Shown: positions 11,370 through 21,919 of the stretch, one piece after another | Layout: each line of letters begins with the position of its first letter | Position numbering within the stretch: position 1 is the stretch's first letter | Origin: Hygrocybe punicea | Taxonomy: Eukaryota; Basidiomycota; Agaricomycetes; Agaricales; Hygrophoraceae | Reading direction: 5' to 3' | NCBI GenBank assembly: GCA_963556145.1 | Contig: OY744469.1 | Coordinates: forward strand, 6,420,767 to 6,484,766 | DNA: 64,000 nt | Translations under genes and position numbers: made by a program | Notes under the pieces: model-generated | Seen by the model: the letters and a program-made list of their open reading frames with translations, nothing else | Databases searched by the model: none | What the model was told of the DNA's origin: nothing

Positions 11370-11496
11370 CACTCACAAAGCATGTGACCTTGTCCTCAGG
11401 TTCGTCACAGGTTTCTCATGAACCACGAATCATTCTTTCACATGTCTCCCCTCCCTGTCAAGCATTACCATTTGGGCGTAGGAACACCGATTTTAG

Positions 11497-12005
11497 TCAA
11501 GGAGGGGGTTTTGACCTATGAATGGGTGTCGTCCAGGTAAATTTTAAATTATTCATTACATGGTCCCTGGCTGACCATAATAGATGTCTCCTAAACTTTG
11601 AGACTGACAAGTTGTCTCTGGAACTGAGAATTGAATGTGAGGTTTTGTCATGGAGGGTAAGTCCTGCTGCTATATAACAGGATATCATGCGAAAAGTTGA
11701 TCGCATGCAGTATACTGATCCTGCGCTGGATAGCCCAAGACAAGTCATCATTCAATTAGATTTAGACATTGCGAAACCTTGTGAATGGCAACTTGAGTAT
11801 GCAAGGCTGAAGGGAGGCAAAGCGAGTTAGTGCAGGTGAACTTATCCTATGCAGGAAACTGAGAGAACTTCCAGCAGAGATTTTGAACACCACTGTGTCA
11901 TTTTCATTTGACTTTGAACACCGAGAGTGGTCTCATGATGAATATGCTGCATTGGTGGAATCATTGTCTGATGCATTTGCTCCTAGCCAGTCTAAAAGGC
12001 TAAAG
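11497..12005 (+). pseudogene. Coding-like remnant upstream of the JmjC gene
   Basis: Stretches in the plus frames read like protein (for example SLADHNRCLLNFETDKLSLE, MRKVDRMQYTDPALDSPRQV and LPAEILNTTVSFSFDFEHRE) and include a plausible intron (GTAAGT..ATAACAG near 11659). Frames break between them and no start is seen. The protein is not recognised. It could be a decayed separate gene or lost 5' exons of the next gene. Confidence 0.35.
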
Positions 12006-13995
12006 TAAGTTGTCAAATTTTCTTCCCTCCGTTTCATCTGTCAATCTATAATGTATCAACAAATAAATAGTGCACAGGAAACCACTCGGGCATGGAATAT
12101 CTGCACATTCCAAGCTCTAGTAGATGAATAGTTTATTTAATAGTTTAATAGCGATGCTGCCATTTCCACATTTGGTTTTCCACGTGACAACATGTGACAA
12201 CACGTGATGTCATGACGCGTCAATTCAACATTTTAACCACCAATATTTTCTGTTCAAACATGTCAAGCAGTGGCAGCCAAGCAACTGAAGCCTCTTCCTC
12301 AGCGTTGGCCATATCTTTTCGACACAATACTGCTCTCCTGCGTGATTTTCCATGGACCAATGGCACTCTCCTTGTTCGAGGTGCTATGAAGGATCAGCTT
12401 CGCTTGGCTCTATTAGGTTCCAGCTGCCCCATTTCCCAAGGCCAGCTGCTCTTGGTGAGTTTATGATTCTGTTCGATGAGCAATCAACCCAAAGTTGAAC
12501 ATGAACCAGAACATGGCGCAAAGCCTTGACGCTTTTTCACCACATCGAGTGTATGGCGACAGGGTTACAGGATTCTTGAAGGAATTCTTCAATCTGAATG
12601 CAGCATGTGGACCTCATGGTGCTCTAGCGACTGTTGGCAATCCCAGAAGATGGTCATCTTCGCCAGCAGTGTACATCAGCGCCACCGCAGAAATTGTGAA
12701 CCGATATTCTCTTCTGGACCAGCTTGCGGATGCAATGGGAGTGCCAGCAACAAGAACGACACCAGTCATATTTCGAGGAGCAAAGCCCCATGATTTGCCA
12801 GTAAAGTTAACACAGGTATGCCCATGAATGTTCGTATTTCAATGAAAGAGATCAGCGCTGAGTTGCCCCTAATAGCTCTTGACCAAACTCGATGATTGGA
12901 CTCAACCCATCCTGGATTTGCGGACCCGAGAGAGAAACGCCCGGCTTGGTGATGGCTTTGGGGCGAGTTTGGCGAAGGCCAGGTTGTTCGCGAATGCTGA
13001 ACCTGAGCAGCTCAGTCATCAGCAGTCGCTGCTGAAACAAGGGGTCATGAGTCTTTTGCGGGCTGGACAACATATTCATGAGGCCAAGTATACCCAATTG
13101 CTGGTCAACTTGGAACTCATGTCTTTCGCTCTGTGCTGGTTTGGCTTGGTAAGTTATCTTGCCCCTTCTTGGCATCCATGTTGGGCTTATAAATCCAATA
13201 TAGGGCAAGGATCGGCTTCCGGAGAACCCACAGACATTTATCTTAACTTTACGAGGGTAAGTATCATTGAGATTGGTAATATGATGTTGACGCTGACTGG
13301 AGCCATATTGAAGCCGGGCAACATCCCTGGGAATGCCTTTGGATTCAGATTTGATTACGCTTTTTGAAAACATGAGTTCTGCAAAGGCCATTCTCTTGAG
13401 GATGGTCAATCTGTTCCATCTTGCAGTCTCCATCTCTCCCATCATTGCTCTACTTCCCCAACAGTTCAACAACGAGCAAATTCGCAGGGATCATTTGATC
13501 ACAGTGAGCACCCTTTTACGGTTTTCTCAATTGTCTAACCTCATGACATAAAGATGAAACTATTGCTCGGTAATCATAAGCCCTCCTGCCTGATGCAAAC
13601 GGAACGCTGTCTTTGGCAAATGTTGCTCCGAATGTCGACTGGTTCCAATGCAAAGACGGAACTCCAATTGTTCCTACGAGAATTTGAGCAGCTCTCCCTC
13701 CGTTACAAGGATGAGAACATGCACTTGGATTGGTATTCTAAATGTATGTATTCCATCGTGTCTTCCCATTCCTTGACCCAGGATTTAACTCCAACACAGG
13801 GCCTGTTATCTCAGTCCCTAAACATCACCAAGCAAATCAGAACACAGCATCCACAAGCAGATCTGAGGAACCTGTCATTATCATTGATGATGACAGTGAG
13901 TCAGAATTGGACAACGGCACCAGGTGGCGACATGAGAAAAAGCAAGAGCAGCCAGCCGAGCCGGAGCCCAAGGGGAAAGAGAAGGAGCAGGGGAG

Positions 13996-15661
13996 TGTTA
14001 CATTTCCAACTCCGCTTCCGACCCCGATGCCCATTCCAATACCTACCATGACGATTCTACACTGCCACCTTCCTTTTTTATTTCATTTTGTCCTTTGTCT
14101 TTGTTTCGATGTCATTGTTTCTTCATTCGGACATCCTTGTACTTTCTTGTTCTTGTTCTCTTTTTGTCCCACCTTCTAGAACAATCCAGACCGACCATGG
14201 ACATATCCACGTGACCTTGTTGTACCCGAATAGTCTCCTTGCCGATGGATGTCACCGACATTGTCTTTTCCCTTCGATATCTTGTTTACGCTATCCCACA
14301 ACAAACCGATCACAATGGCTGTACTCCCAACACAGCTAATTACCGTAATCATCATTGGCAGCATCGCCATCACCTTCCTGATCGGTTTTTACCTTGTTAT
14401 GATCTATCTTTGGCATCGGTACCGAAACCCTTCTGCCATCGATACTTCCGACTTCCACCTCGACAATATATCGACACGTAATTGACAATTGCCATACCTG
14501 GATATATGGTTTCCACTTTCGTACCCTGTGCCCACCATTATCCTCCCTGACGATCCGACGACATTCCTCACCTGCATGCGAACTCTGAACAATCCCCGAT
14601 CACAAGACATTTCACTGTTCTCTCTAATCCGACCATCGCCGAAGCACATTCTGTTGGACTTCGACCACAGACCATACGACTTCCCAAACAGTGAACCAAC
14701 CCCTATCACATATTGTTCACACGACATCACTTCATTGCAGTACCCGACGACTTGTTCCCACAGCTTGTCACCTGTGCCCATGACTCGAAACCTGGACCCA
14801 CATTCATTTATCCTTTGCCATCTATGATCTTGATACCTCCCACACTCGTTTACAATAATACCCTTTCTTGGACGAATACCGACATCAGGTGGACCTTCTT
14901 GTTCCACAGACAGGACAAGACATCGCTCCTCGATATGTCATCAACACAGACATCGTCATCTGGTACAGCTTGTGCTGTTCACATGTCTGATCTCGACTAG
15001 CCCACCGTCCTTGTTGGTTTTCCTTCCGCACATTCCTTTGTTTTCTTTCATGCCGACTTTGCTGTTACATCCACACCACCTCAAGACATTCCCTTCACCA
15101 ACCCCACACTGGACGATACCCATCTTCGACCCGACCGTGCAATGCACTTGCCAAACTGCACACTTGCCCGTTACAGCAAGTGTAGACCCCGAATTGGCAA
15201 TTCTGCATGTCACATGATCCGATGACAAATCATCCGAGTCATCCGGACCTCTTCTATCCTCAACGACACCCGGGCCTCCAGTTGGATCGCGAGAACATCG
15301 ACATGAGGATGCCTCATGTACGCCTCATGGTGAACACATGGTAGAGTTGGACATGTTGTGGCTTCATGGTTGTATTTCTATTTACCTCCCCTCAAGACCA
15401 GTCACTATATATACTGTTCTTGTTGTTGGTTCGGACTTTTTCTTCTTTTCCTTTCTTTACGTTTAGTCTGGTTCTTGGGGCAGACTCATCTTGTTTTGGG
15501 TAACCCCCACGGCTCGCAATGACATTAGACCTTGACCCCCCCGTCTTAGCAGTGTTGTCTTAGCTGTAAGCAACAATGAAAGCTGCTGTTCTCCCCTCTG
15601 GAAGCCGATCCCCTGTTAAGTTGATTGTTGCCGGAGCCCGCTGCAGAAGCGATCCGTAACA
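13996..15661 (+). mobile_element. 1.67-kb LTR-like insertion in the JmjC gene
   Basis: The ends are TGTTAC..GTAACA and the flanks are a 5-bp duplication GGGAG (13991-13995 and 15662-15666). This is best read as a solo LTR or a short non-autonomous LTR-class unit. A second, inverted copy lies at about 30288-31905. Near 15405 there is a TATATATA box. A small open frame near 14249-14485 encodes a single hydrophobic segment (IIIGSIAITFLIGFYLVMIY) in both copies. A downstream frame (about 14489-15218) is broken in both. No reverse transcriptase, integrase or Gag motif is visible. Confidence 0.75.
14249..14485 (+). CDS. Small single-pass membrane peptide inside the 1.67-kb element
   Basis: A 78-residue frame. 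The part from MAVLPTQLIT onward has one transmembrane segment of about 23 residues followed by a basic tail (WHRYRNP). The same peptide is encoded, with mostly silent differences, in the inverted copy near 31520-31650. It has no family match that I recognise. It may be an element-encoded membrane protein or a captured host exon. Confidence 0.4.
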   Translation: MSPTLSFPFDILFTLSHNKPITMAVLPTQLITVIIIGSIAITFLIGFYLVMIYLWHRYRNPSAIDTSDFHLDNISTRN

Positions 15662-16577
15662 GGGAGCAAGGAAGACGCCGACATGGACATGGAGGAACCA
15701 ACGGCAGTGGATGTCGATGTCGACATGGATATCGATGTGGATATCGACATGGGTGCAGAGCAGCAGCAGGGGGAGAAGAAGCAGCGCCAGGAGGAGGAGG
15801 AGGAGGAGGAGGAGGAGGAGGAGGAGGATGACCCCGTCTGGCGGCCAGGGCAGACAAACTGGTCTGACTACCAAGACGAGCCTTGGCAGAGGAACAACTC
15901 TGCGGGGCAGCGGCCGTGGTGGATGGAGGAGGAGGAGGTGGAGGACCTTTTGCACCCACCGGGAGAGGAAGAGCAAATGAGCAGTGAGCCGCCACAGCCT
16001 CAAGGGGACGACCAGCGGAGGGGGGAACAGCTGCAACACGATGAAGGGGAAGCTCACGAACAGGACAGGGAGCAGCTGCAACCGGTTGGGGAGGAAGAGC
16101 AAATGAACAATGAGCCACTACAGCCTCAAGGGGAGGCCCAGCAGAGTGAGGGGGAGCCACAACCGGCGCAAGGGCAGGATCAGCAGGGGCGGGGGGACGA
16201 ACCACAGCCAGGGGGGGAGGGCCAACCTGGAGAGTGTGATGAACCCCCACCGGCTTTGGAGGGTGATGGACCACAACCAGCAGTGGAGGGCGATGGATCA
16301 CCGGCGGAGGAGGAGGGCGATGGACCACCACCAGCGGTGGAGGGCGATAGACCGCCACCAGCAGCGGAGGGGGGTGGACCACCGCCAGCTGTGGAGGGGG
16401 ATGGACCACCACTGGAGGTGGAGGGCGATGGACCACTGGCGGTGGAGGGCGATGGACCACCACTGGCGGTGGAGGGTGATGGACCACCACTGGCTGTGGA
16501 GGGCAATGGGCCACCACTGGCAGTGGAGAGCATTGAACAACCGCCAGCTGTGGAGGGCGATGGACCACAAGAAGCGG

Positions 16578-16735
16578 TGTAGTAGTTGTGCCTGGTCAGT
16601 CACGTGATCAGGTTCCCACGGTTTGACCTAGTTAGTAGCCTTCCAGATGTAGTAGTCAGTCCATCCTTCCTATCCAGTCGACCTTTCCCTCGAGTCCTGC
16701 GTGAGCCCCCGGAGTGGTACCTCGGTACCACTCCA
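16578..16735 (+). repeat. 5' LTR (158 bp)
   Basis: Starts TGTAGTAGTTGTGCC and ends GGTACCACTCCA. A perfect 11-bp inverted repeat with a 2-base loop (GGAGTGGTACC TC GGTACCACTCC) closes the LTR. It contains CACGTG near its start. Confidence 0.93.
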
Positions 16736-17024
16736 ACGTGGTGATGAGAGTGACCTTCGACCCACGGATCTCTTCTTCTCTGCGTCTTCCTCTTTTTTCT
16801 CGCGAAACGACTTTTTTCGGCCTCACCACCCACCGCTGCGCAACTGCGGATTTTCCCTTCATTCACGGCCGTACAACACTCCAGTTACCCCCCGGCATTC
16901 GTGTTCAGCCCAATAGGGCCCCGCGTCGCCCCCCGTTGACCCAAAAACCCGGCCGCGACCCCTTTGAACACCCAAGCAGCAGGCCACGTCACATTTTCAA
17001 CCCCCCCGTTTTTCATCATTTCTT

Positions 17025-18590
17025 TTGTTTTCTTTCGTCATTTCTAGCCCCAGGCAGGCTCATCCGACCCTACGGACCCTCGTTCGACGTACCGGAGCTC
17101 CGCGCTCGCCTACGCCACCCCGAATCCACGGTCGCGGACCTTTTCAGTCGCGCCACGGATCCACCACGTTTTCCCCGTTGGACCCCCGTTTCTTCGTGTA
17201 CACCAGCCCAACCCACACTCACTCGACCTCCCGTGCCCGCGTTCCACCGGCCAGAACCACCCGCTGCGCTTCGTTGCCCCAAACGAAGCTGCCCCGCCCT
17301 TTTTGGTCAGACCACGGATCCGCCACGTCTTCCCCGTTGGACCCCCGCTCTTTTGCGTACCCCAGCCCCAGGGGCATTCATTTGAGCCCCGGACCCTCGT
17401 CTGACGCCCTAGAGGCCCCCCGTTCACCGTCGTCACCCCGAACGAGCCGTCCCTGGCGTTTCATGCCCACCCAACGCCCAACACGCACCGTGCCACGTCA
17501 GCATTCCGCGACCCCGCTTCCCGTGGATCTCCACCCCAACCCACGCTCATCCAACCCCCGGCACCCACGTTCCACATGCCAGAGCCCCCCGTTGCGCTCC
17601 GTTACCCCAAACGAGACCGCCCCGCCCTTGGTGACCCAACGACCTCGCCACGTCACCATTGCGCCGCCCCGTTCTGCCAGCACTACCGGCCCCGGGCCAA
17701 CTCGCCAAACTCACGGCCCACCCGTTTGCAACCCCAGAACACCTGCGCCCATCACCACCCCACGTTCCCACCGCTTTTCGGGCCCCACAGCGTTTCACCA
17801 CCCACAGACCGGCTTCGTGCACCATACCCGGCACCGGCTGCCCTCGTTCAGCTCCCCGCGGCCTCGTTCTCGACCGTGGCGACTGCCCTGGACCCGTAGG
17901 AACCCAAACGAGTCACCCCAGCCCCCCACACGCCCTCGTTTGGTCGTGTACCACCCCGCTATTGACCCCAACAGCGACGTGCACCCCCCACGGACCCAAA
18001 CGAATCGCCGCCGCGACCACCTACTCCGGCAACCCCACCCCACTCGCGTACGTTCGTTAGGACCCCCAGCCTCGCTCCCTGGCCCTCGCGACCCCTCGCG
18101 ACCGTTTCCCAGAGCCCATGTGAAGAGATCCCTCGACGCCGGCGCCAGCTCTAGCGCCCAAGTACATAGCTTTCCCCTCTATTTCTTTCTCTGTTTCCTG
18201 TCCCCGGTTCCCTTCCTCTCTATTTCCTTTCCCTCAGTTTCCTTTCCCTCGTTTCCTCTGTCTCCGTCTCTGTTTCCCCCACAATTCAGTTCCATTATTT
18301 TTTCTATGCCCTCGATCTGTCACCTGGATACCAGACGCTACCCAACCGAGTTACCCAACGAGTCACCAGAACCAAACAAGCACCGACCGAGAACTGCGAA
18401 CCCAGAACCTGCAATACAAGAACCTGCGATACGAGAACCAAGAACCCACGATACGAGAACCGAGAACTTGCGATACGAGAACCGAGAACCTGCGATACGA
18501 GAACCAAGAACCTGTGCTACAATTATGGATCAGTTTGGTCATCTACCACCACCGTTTTCGATGGACGATATGGTCCCGCCTCACGTATAA
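17025..18590 (+). CDS. Pro/Arg/Ser-rich open frame inside the LTR element
   Basis: A 521-residue frame in C-rich sequence with no zinc knuckle or other Gag landmark. Imperfect internal repeats (around 17145-17220 and 17310-17370) explain part of its length. The last segment (MDQFGHLPPPFSMDDM) is more protein-like, and it is partly conserved in the relict at 27.76 kb. It may be a degenerate Gag or just compositionally open sequence. Confidence 0.3.
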   Translation: MFSFVISSPRQAHPTLRTLVRRTGAPRSPTPPRIHGRGPFQSRHGSTTFSPLDPRFFVYTSPTHTHSTSRARVPPARTTRCASLPQTKLPRPFWSDHGSATSSPLDPRSFAYPSPRGIHLSPGPSSDALEAPRSPSSPRTSRPWRFMPTQRPTRTVPRQHSATPLPVDLHPNPRSSNPRHPRSTCQSPPLRSVTPNETAPPLVTQRPRHVTIAPPRSASTTGPGPTRQTHGPPVCNPRTPAPITTPRSHRFSGPTAFHHPQTGFVHHTRHRLPSFSSPRPRSRPWRLPWTRRNPNESPQPPTRPRLVVYHPAIDPNSDVHPPRTQTNRRRDHLLRQPHPTRVRSLGPPASLPGPRDPSRPFPRAHVKRSLDAGASSSAQVHSFPLYFFLCFLSPVPFLSISFPSVSFPSFPLSPSLFPPQFSSIIFSMPSICHLDTRRYPTELPNESPEPNKHRPRTANPEPAIQEPAIREPRTHDTRTENLRYENREPAIREPRTCATIMDQFGHLPPPFSMDDMVPPHV

Positions 18591-18721
18591 GGCCCGGGGC
18601 ATCGTGAGGGACTGGGAGTCGTGACTGGAGAATTTTTTTCTTGGTCAGTTTTGTTTTGCTTTTTGTTTTCTTTTAGTAGCAGTATGGTGACGAGGACGTC
18701 ACCATGAGGAGGAGGGGCACT

Positions 18722-18879
18722 TGTAGTAGTTGTGCCTGGTCAGTCACGTGATCAGGTTCCCACGGTTTGACCTAGTTAGTAGCCTTCCAGATGTAGTAGT
18801 CAGTCCATCCTTCCTATCCAGTCGACCTTTCCCTCGAGTCCTGCGTGAGCCCCCGGAGTGGTACCTCGGTACCACTCCA
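18722..18879 (+). repeat. 3' LTR (158 bp)
   Basis: Matches the 5' LTR almost base for base, including the terminal hairpin, and is preceded by the polypurine tract. Followed by GCGG, the target duplication, and then in-phase JmjC-gene codons. Confidence 0.93.
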
Positions 18880-21757
18880 GCGGTACAGAGCGATGGCCCA
18901 CCGCCAGCGGTGGAGAGCAACGGACCACCGCCAGTGGTGGAGGGCGGTGGACCGCTGCCAGTGGCGGAAGGGGGTGGACCAGTGGCGGAGGGGGGTGGAC
19001 CACCGCCAGTGGTGGAGGGCGAACAGGGTGAAGGTACCAGACCACGACCTGAGGGGGAAGGCGAAGAGGAGGAGGAGGAGGAGGAGGAGGAGGAGGAGGA
19101 GGAATCAGAAGAAAGCGAAACTGAGCTAGGAACCCAATTGCGCCCGGTAACGCGCTCGCAAACCAATGCTCTCAAAGGGAAGACGACACAAAACGGACCT
19201 CCTGCTGGGTACCAGACCTACTTCACTGCAAGCAAGAAACGGCATGCACCAGCTTCGAAATGGAACAGCCGCAAAAAAAGGAAGCTTATGGACAGAAGTC
19301 AGATGATTTCATCAGAACTGCCCGGTGAAGTGAGTATAACTTTGTGACCAATCTTTCAATGCACATGAGTTAATGATGGAAATTAGTCATTCAATGGCAC
19401 TCCGGTCAAAAACCTCGAACTTCCTGAAGTCAGTTCGTCTCTAATGCCCGAGATATCAACTAACCAGAGCAACAGATGTCTGAGGATCATGTGCCTCTCA
19501 GGGTTTTTGGAGCCGACCGAAATGCAGAAGCAGCTCATTTCACATTTCAAAGTAATGCGGGCTCGGTTAGTCCTATTTCTAGTTGTTGGTTTGATTTATT
19601 TACATGGACAACACAGGATGAATGTGAATATTGGTGTTTACGAACCATCCAAGAGGAGGTGGAGGCCTTATATGAAGATGGAAGACCTCTTCATCACCTA
19701 CCATCCGCTAGCAACCCAGAATTTGATCCGGATGGTTCGAGTATTTTTGTAGTGGCATATGATCAGTACCTCCAAATGGATACCTCGACGATCCAGGATA
19801 TCTTTGAACAAAGACATATCCTGGTCCATGGAGTCCCGCAGCAGGAACGTCACCAGTTTGACCTGGAAGGTCTCTCCAGACTTGGGAGTCTCAAACATGA
19901 GCGTAATGTGCAGGGTTTGTCTTGTCCTTTTACTGATCCTTGCTGTTACTCACCAAATGACAAAGTTGGTTCCTTTCGCACCCAGAAAAGTCATGGAAAG
20001 ATGCTGCATGTCAGGACTCTGCAAGATTTGTATAATGCATCTCTGTTAGAAGGACGAAGACACATCTGGAACATGCTGGACTTTCCCATGGGTCATCTCA
20101 CGGTTCATCCACCGCCCATGTACCGGTATGATGCGAAATTATCTATCCTCAGTTTTCATTTGACAAAGATGCTCTCCTCCAGCTCGCTGGCATCCCATGA
20201 GCAGGCCATGTCGGAAACCCGGGGACAACCAGGTTATATTCCAGGCAAAACATTTGCAGATGAACTCTCGTGGGGGACTGCGGCATTGCGGGGTGCAACT
20301 TCTTGGCCACATGCTGATGATGATGGTTTTGCCACGGTTGTAAGGGTAATGACAGGCAGCAAGTATTGGGTTGTCATGCGCCGCAAGAAAGAGACACCAC
20401 CCTGGAATAGCAATGGAGACATGACGACTCGTCATGCGTTTGGAAAGGGTTGGGGTCCCCTCAGTCCATCCAAAGGCATCTGGGAGAAAGAGGGGGTGCT
20501 GTTGACGCCAAATGATGTCTTGTGAGCGTTATTCATTCCATCACAGACTTATCTAACAAATGATGCCAGTTTCCAAAGGCCGAACACAGTCCATTATGTA
20601 GTCACCCTGCAGGACTCCATCGTATATGGAAATCACTTCTATGCCACATCGTCGATCAAGGACACCTGTTTTGGAATCATCCACACCTTCGTCATGTCCT
20701 ACTCCATCACAAATACTCAACATAATACCACCCGGACCATTCTGAGAAGAATGATGGGTATGTGGCATGAACATTTGTGTGTCAATGAGGCTTCAGCTGT
20801 CGGTATGTCGTTGCTGTTCATGTTCTCATCCCTCTACCTAAATCATGATCCTCAACAGGTGTAGATCGTGAACATCACATTCCTGATGTGTCGACCCCTG
20901 CTGGCCTCTTGGATGTGGTGATTGTGGGCAATCTTCTGGAGATGGCGGAGGTGATCAATCGAAACCATTACAGTGGTGAGATGGATGACTTGGAAGAGGA
21001 GGAAGAGACCTTCGCCCGATTGCGATACTGCCGATTCTGCACCTGGTTTGCAGGAGAATATGTGACGATTTTGGGTGGGATATGGGTGCATCCTTCCTAC
21101 ATCTTCAAACGTGCTCTGCTTCAGTTTTGCCTCTGCCTCATATTTTACAAACGCGAGAGGCAGGCACAATTGGTGAACATGCCCTTGACAACCGGTTGCA
21201 CCTCCCTCAAACTAGAAAGGAAGATCCTGGCGCATTTCGAGACTCAGTGGCCCGAATTGATGCCCTTGATGGAAACCCTGCTGGATGATGAAGCTCCGAT
21301 AACAAGCGACACTTGGAGTTTCAATTGGAGCGGTCCAATGTTCAAGATTGAGTGTAGGAATTCTGATGCGGCAAAGGCATTAGCTTTAACATCCACGGAA
21401 AAGAGGGATTTCGCTAGGGAGCCGATTTACAGCCCTGATGGCAATATGGATGTTGCCACTGCATCCTGAACCAAGTAGGTGTTCTGCTGTTCGTTAGCAG
21501 AATACCGGCTCATGCTTAATCAATCATTTACCAGTCGCGTCTGCCTCTCATTATTTATCATTAGATTTTCCACTATAAGTTTCCATCTGCAAATGTTGTC
21601 ATTGTCCCCATTGTTGTCAGCTTTCAATTCTGCAAATTTTGTATTTTATGTCTCGTTACATACATTGCATTACTGTATTTTTAGTAGTCGTCAAAATGTA
21701 TCTCATGTTTGTGCAAAACTTAAAGGTTGAATCCTGTGCAATACATGTGATGTGACA

Positions 21758-21785
21758 TGTCGCAGCAGGTGAATCGGCCATGACA
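21758..21785. promoter_or_regulatory. 28-bp palindrome (copy 4 of 4)
   Basis: TGTCGCAGCAG, GTGA, ATCGGCCATGACA, flanked by GTGATGTGACA and GGTCACACAGGTCATGTGACC. It lies between the JmjC gene end and the start of the next gene about 135 bp downstream, and is the least perfect of the four. Confidence 0.45.
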
Positions 21786-21919
21786 GGTCACACAGGTCAT
21801 GTGACCGTGATCCAATCCCTGCATCACATGATCGTGTTTGGATGGTTGAAAATTGTTTCCCCCTTGCTCATCCCCCTTAGCATCACGTCAAAATTATCCC
21901 CACTATCATCCCTTCCACT

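Larger units (their letters stand above)
16578..18879 (+). mobile_element. Non-autonomous LTR retrotransposon, 2302 bp
   Basis: Two 158-bp LTRs (16578-16735 and 18722-18879) are near-identical, with TG..CA ends. They are flanked by the 4-bp duplication GCGG (16574-16577 and 18880-18883). A purine tract (GAGGAGGAGGGG, about 18704-18716) lies immediately before the 3' LTR, which fixes the plus orientation. The interior of about 2 kb lacks reverse transcriptase, integrase or protease motifs. It is therefore a short deletion-type (TRIM/LARD-like) element that would need enzymes in trans. It sits in the acidic-repeat exon of the JmjC gene. High CpG content and near-identical LTRs indicate a recent insertion. 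Confidence 0.93.
12260..21469 (+). pseudogene. Large JmjC-domain 2OG-Fe(II) dioxygenase gene, split by two LTR insertions
   Basis: Proposed 5' exons are 12260-12454, 12495-12815, 12876-13148, 13204-13256, 13314-13503, 13554-13744 and 13815-13995. Coding then resumes at 15667-16577 and 18884-19329 and continues after 19387. The N-terminal half is unrecognised. The middle is acidic: poly-Glu runs (about 15790-15835 and 19070-19105) and many GDGPPPAVE-like 9-residue repeats. The C-terminal half has CEYWCLRTI, FDPDGSSIFVVAYDQYLQM, the Fe-site SWPHADDDGFATVVRVMTG, GSKYWVV, and RPNTVHYVVTLQDSIVYGNH after an intron at about 20523. This matches the JmjC fold of the cupin class that acts on histones or other proteins. 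The insertions (13996-15661 and 16578-18879) have 5-bp and 4-bp duplications, and host codons on either side are in phase. The end is either 21288 or 21469 depending on a last intron. As it stands the gene should not make full-length protein. Confidence 0.82.

Noticed and set aside
13996..15661. Complete LTR retrotransposon with two LTRs
   Set aside because: Only one TGTTAC..GTAACA unit with a target duplication is seen. I found no convincing internal second LTR, so solo LTR or short unit is preferred.
15546..16568. 340-codon minus-strand frame rich in Pro/His/Val
   Set aside because: Antisense to the acidic and GDGPPPAVE repeats of the JmjC gene and to the LTR-like element; no family signal of its own.
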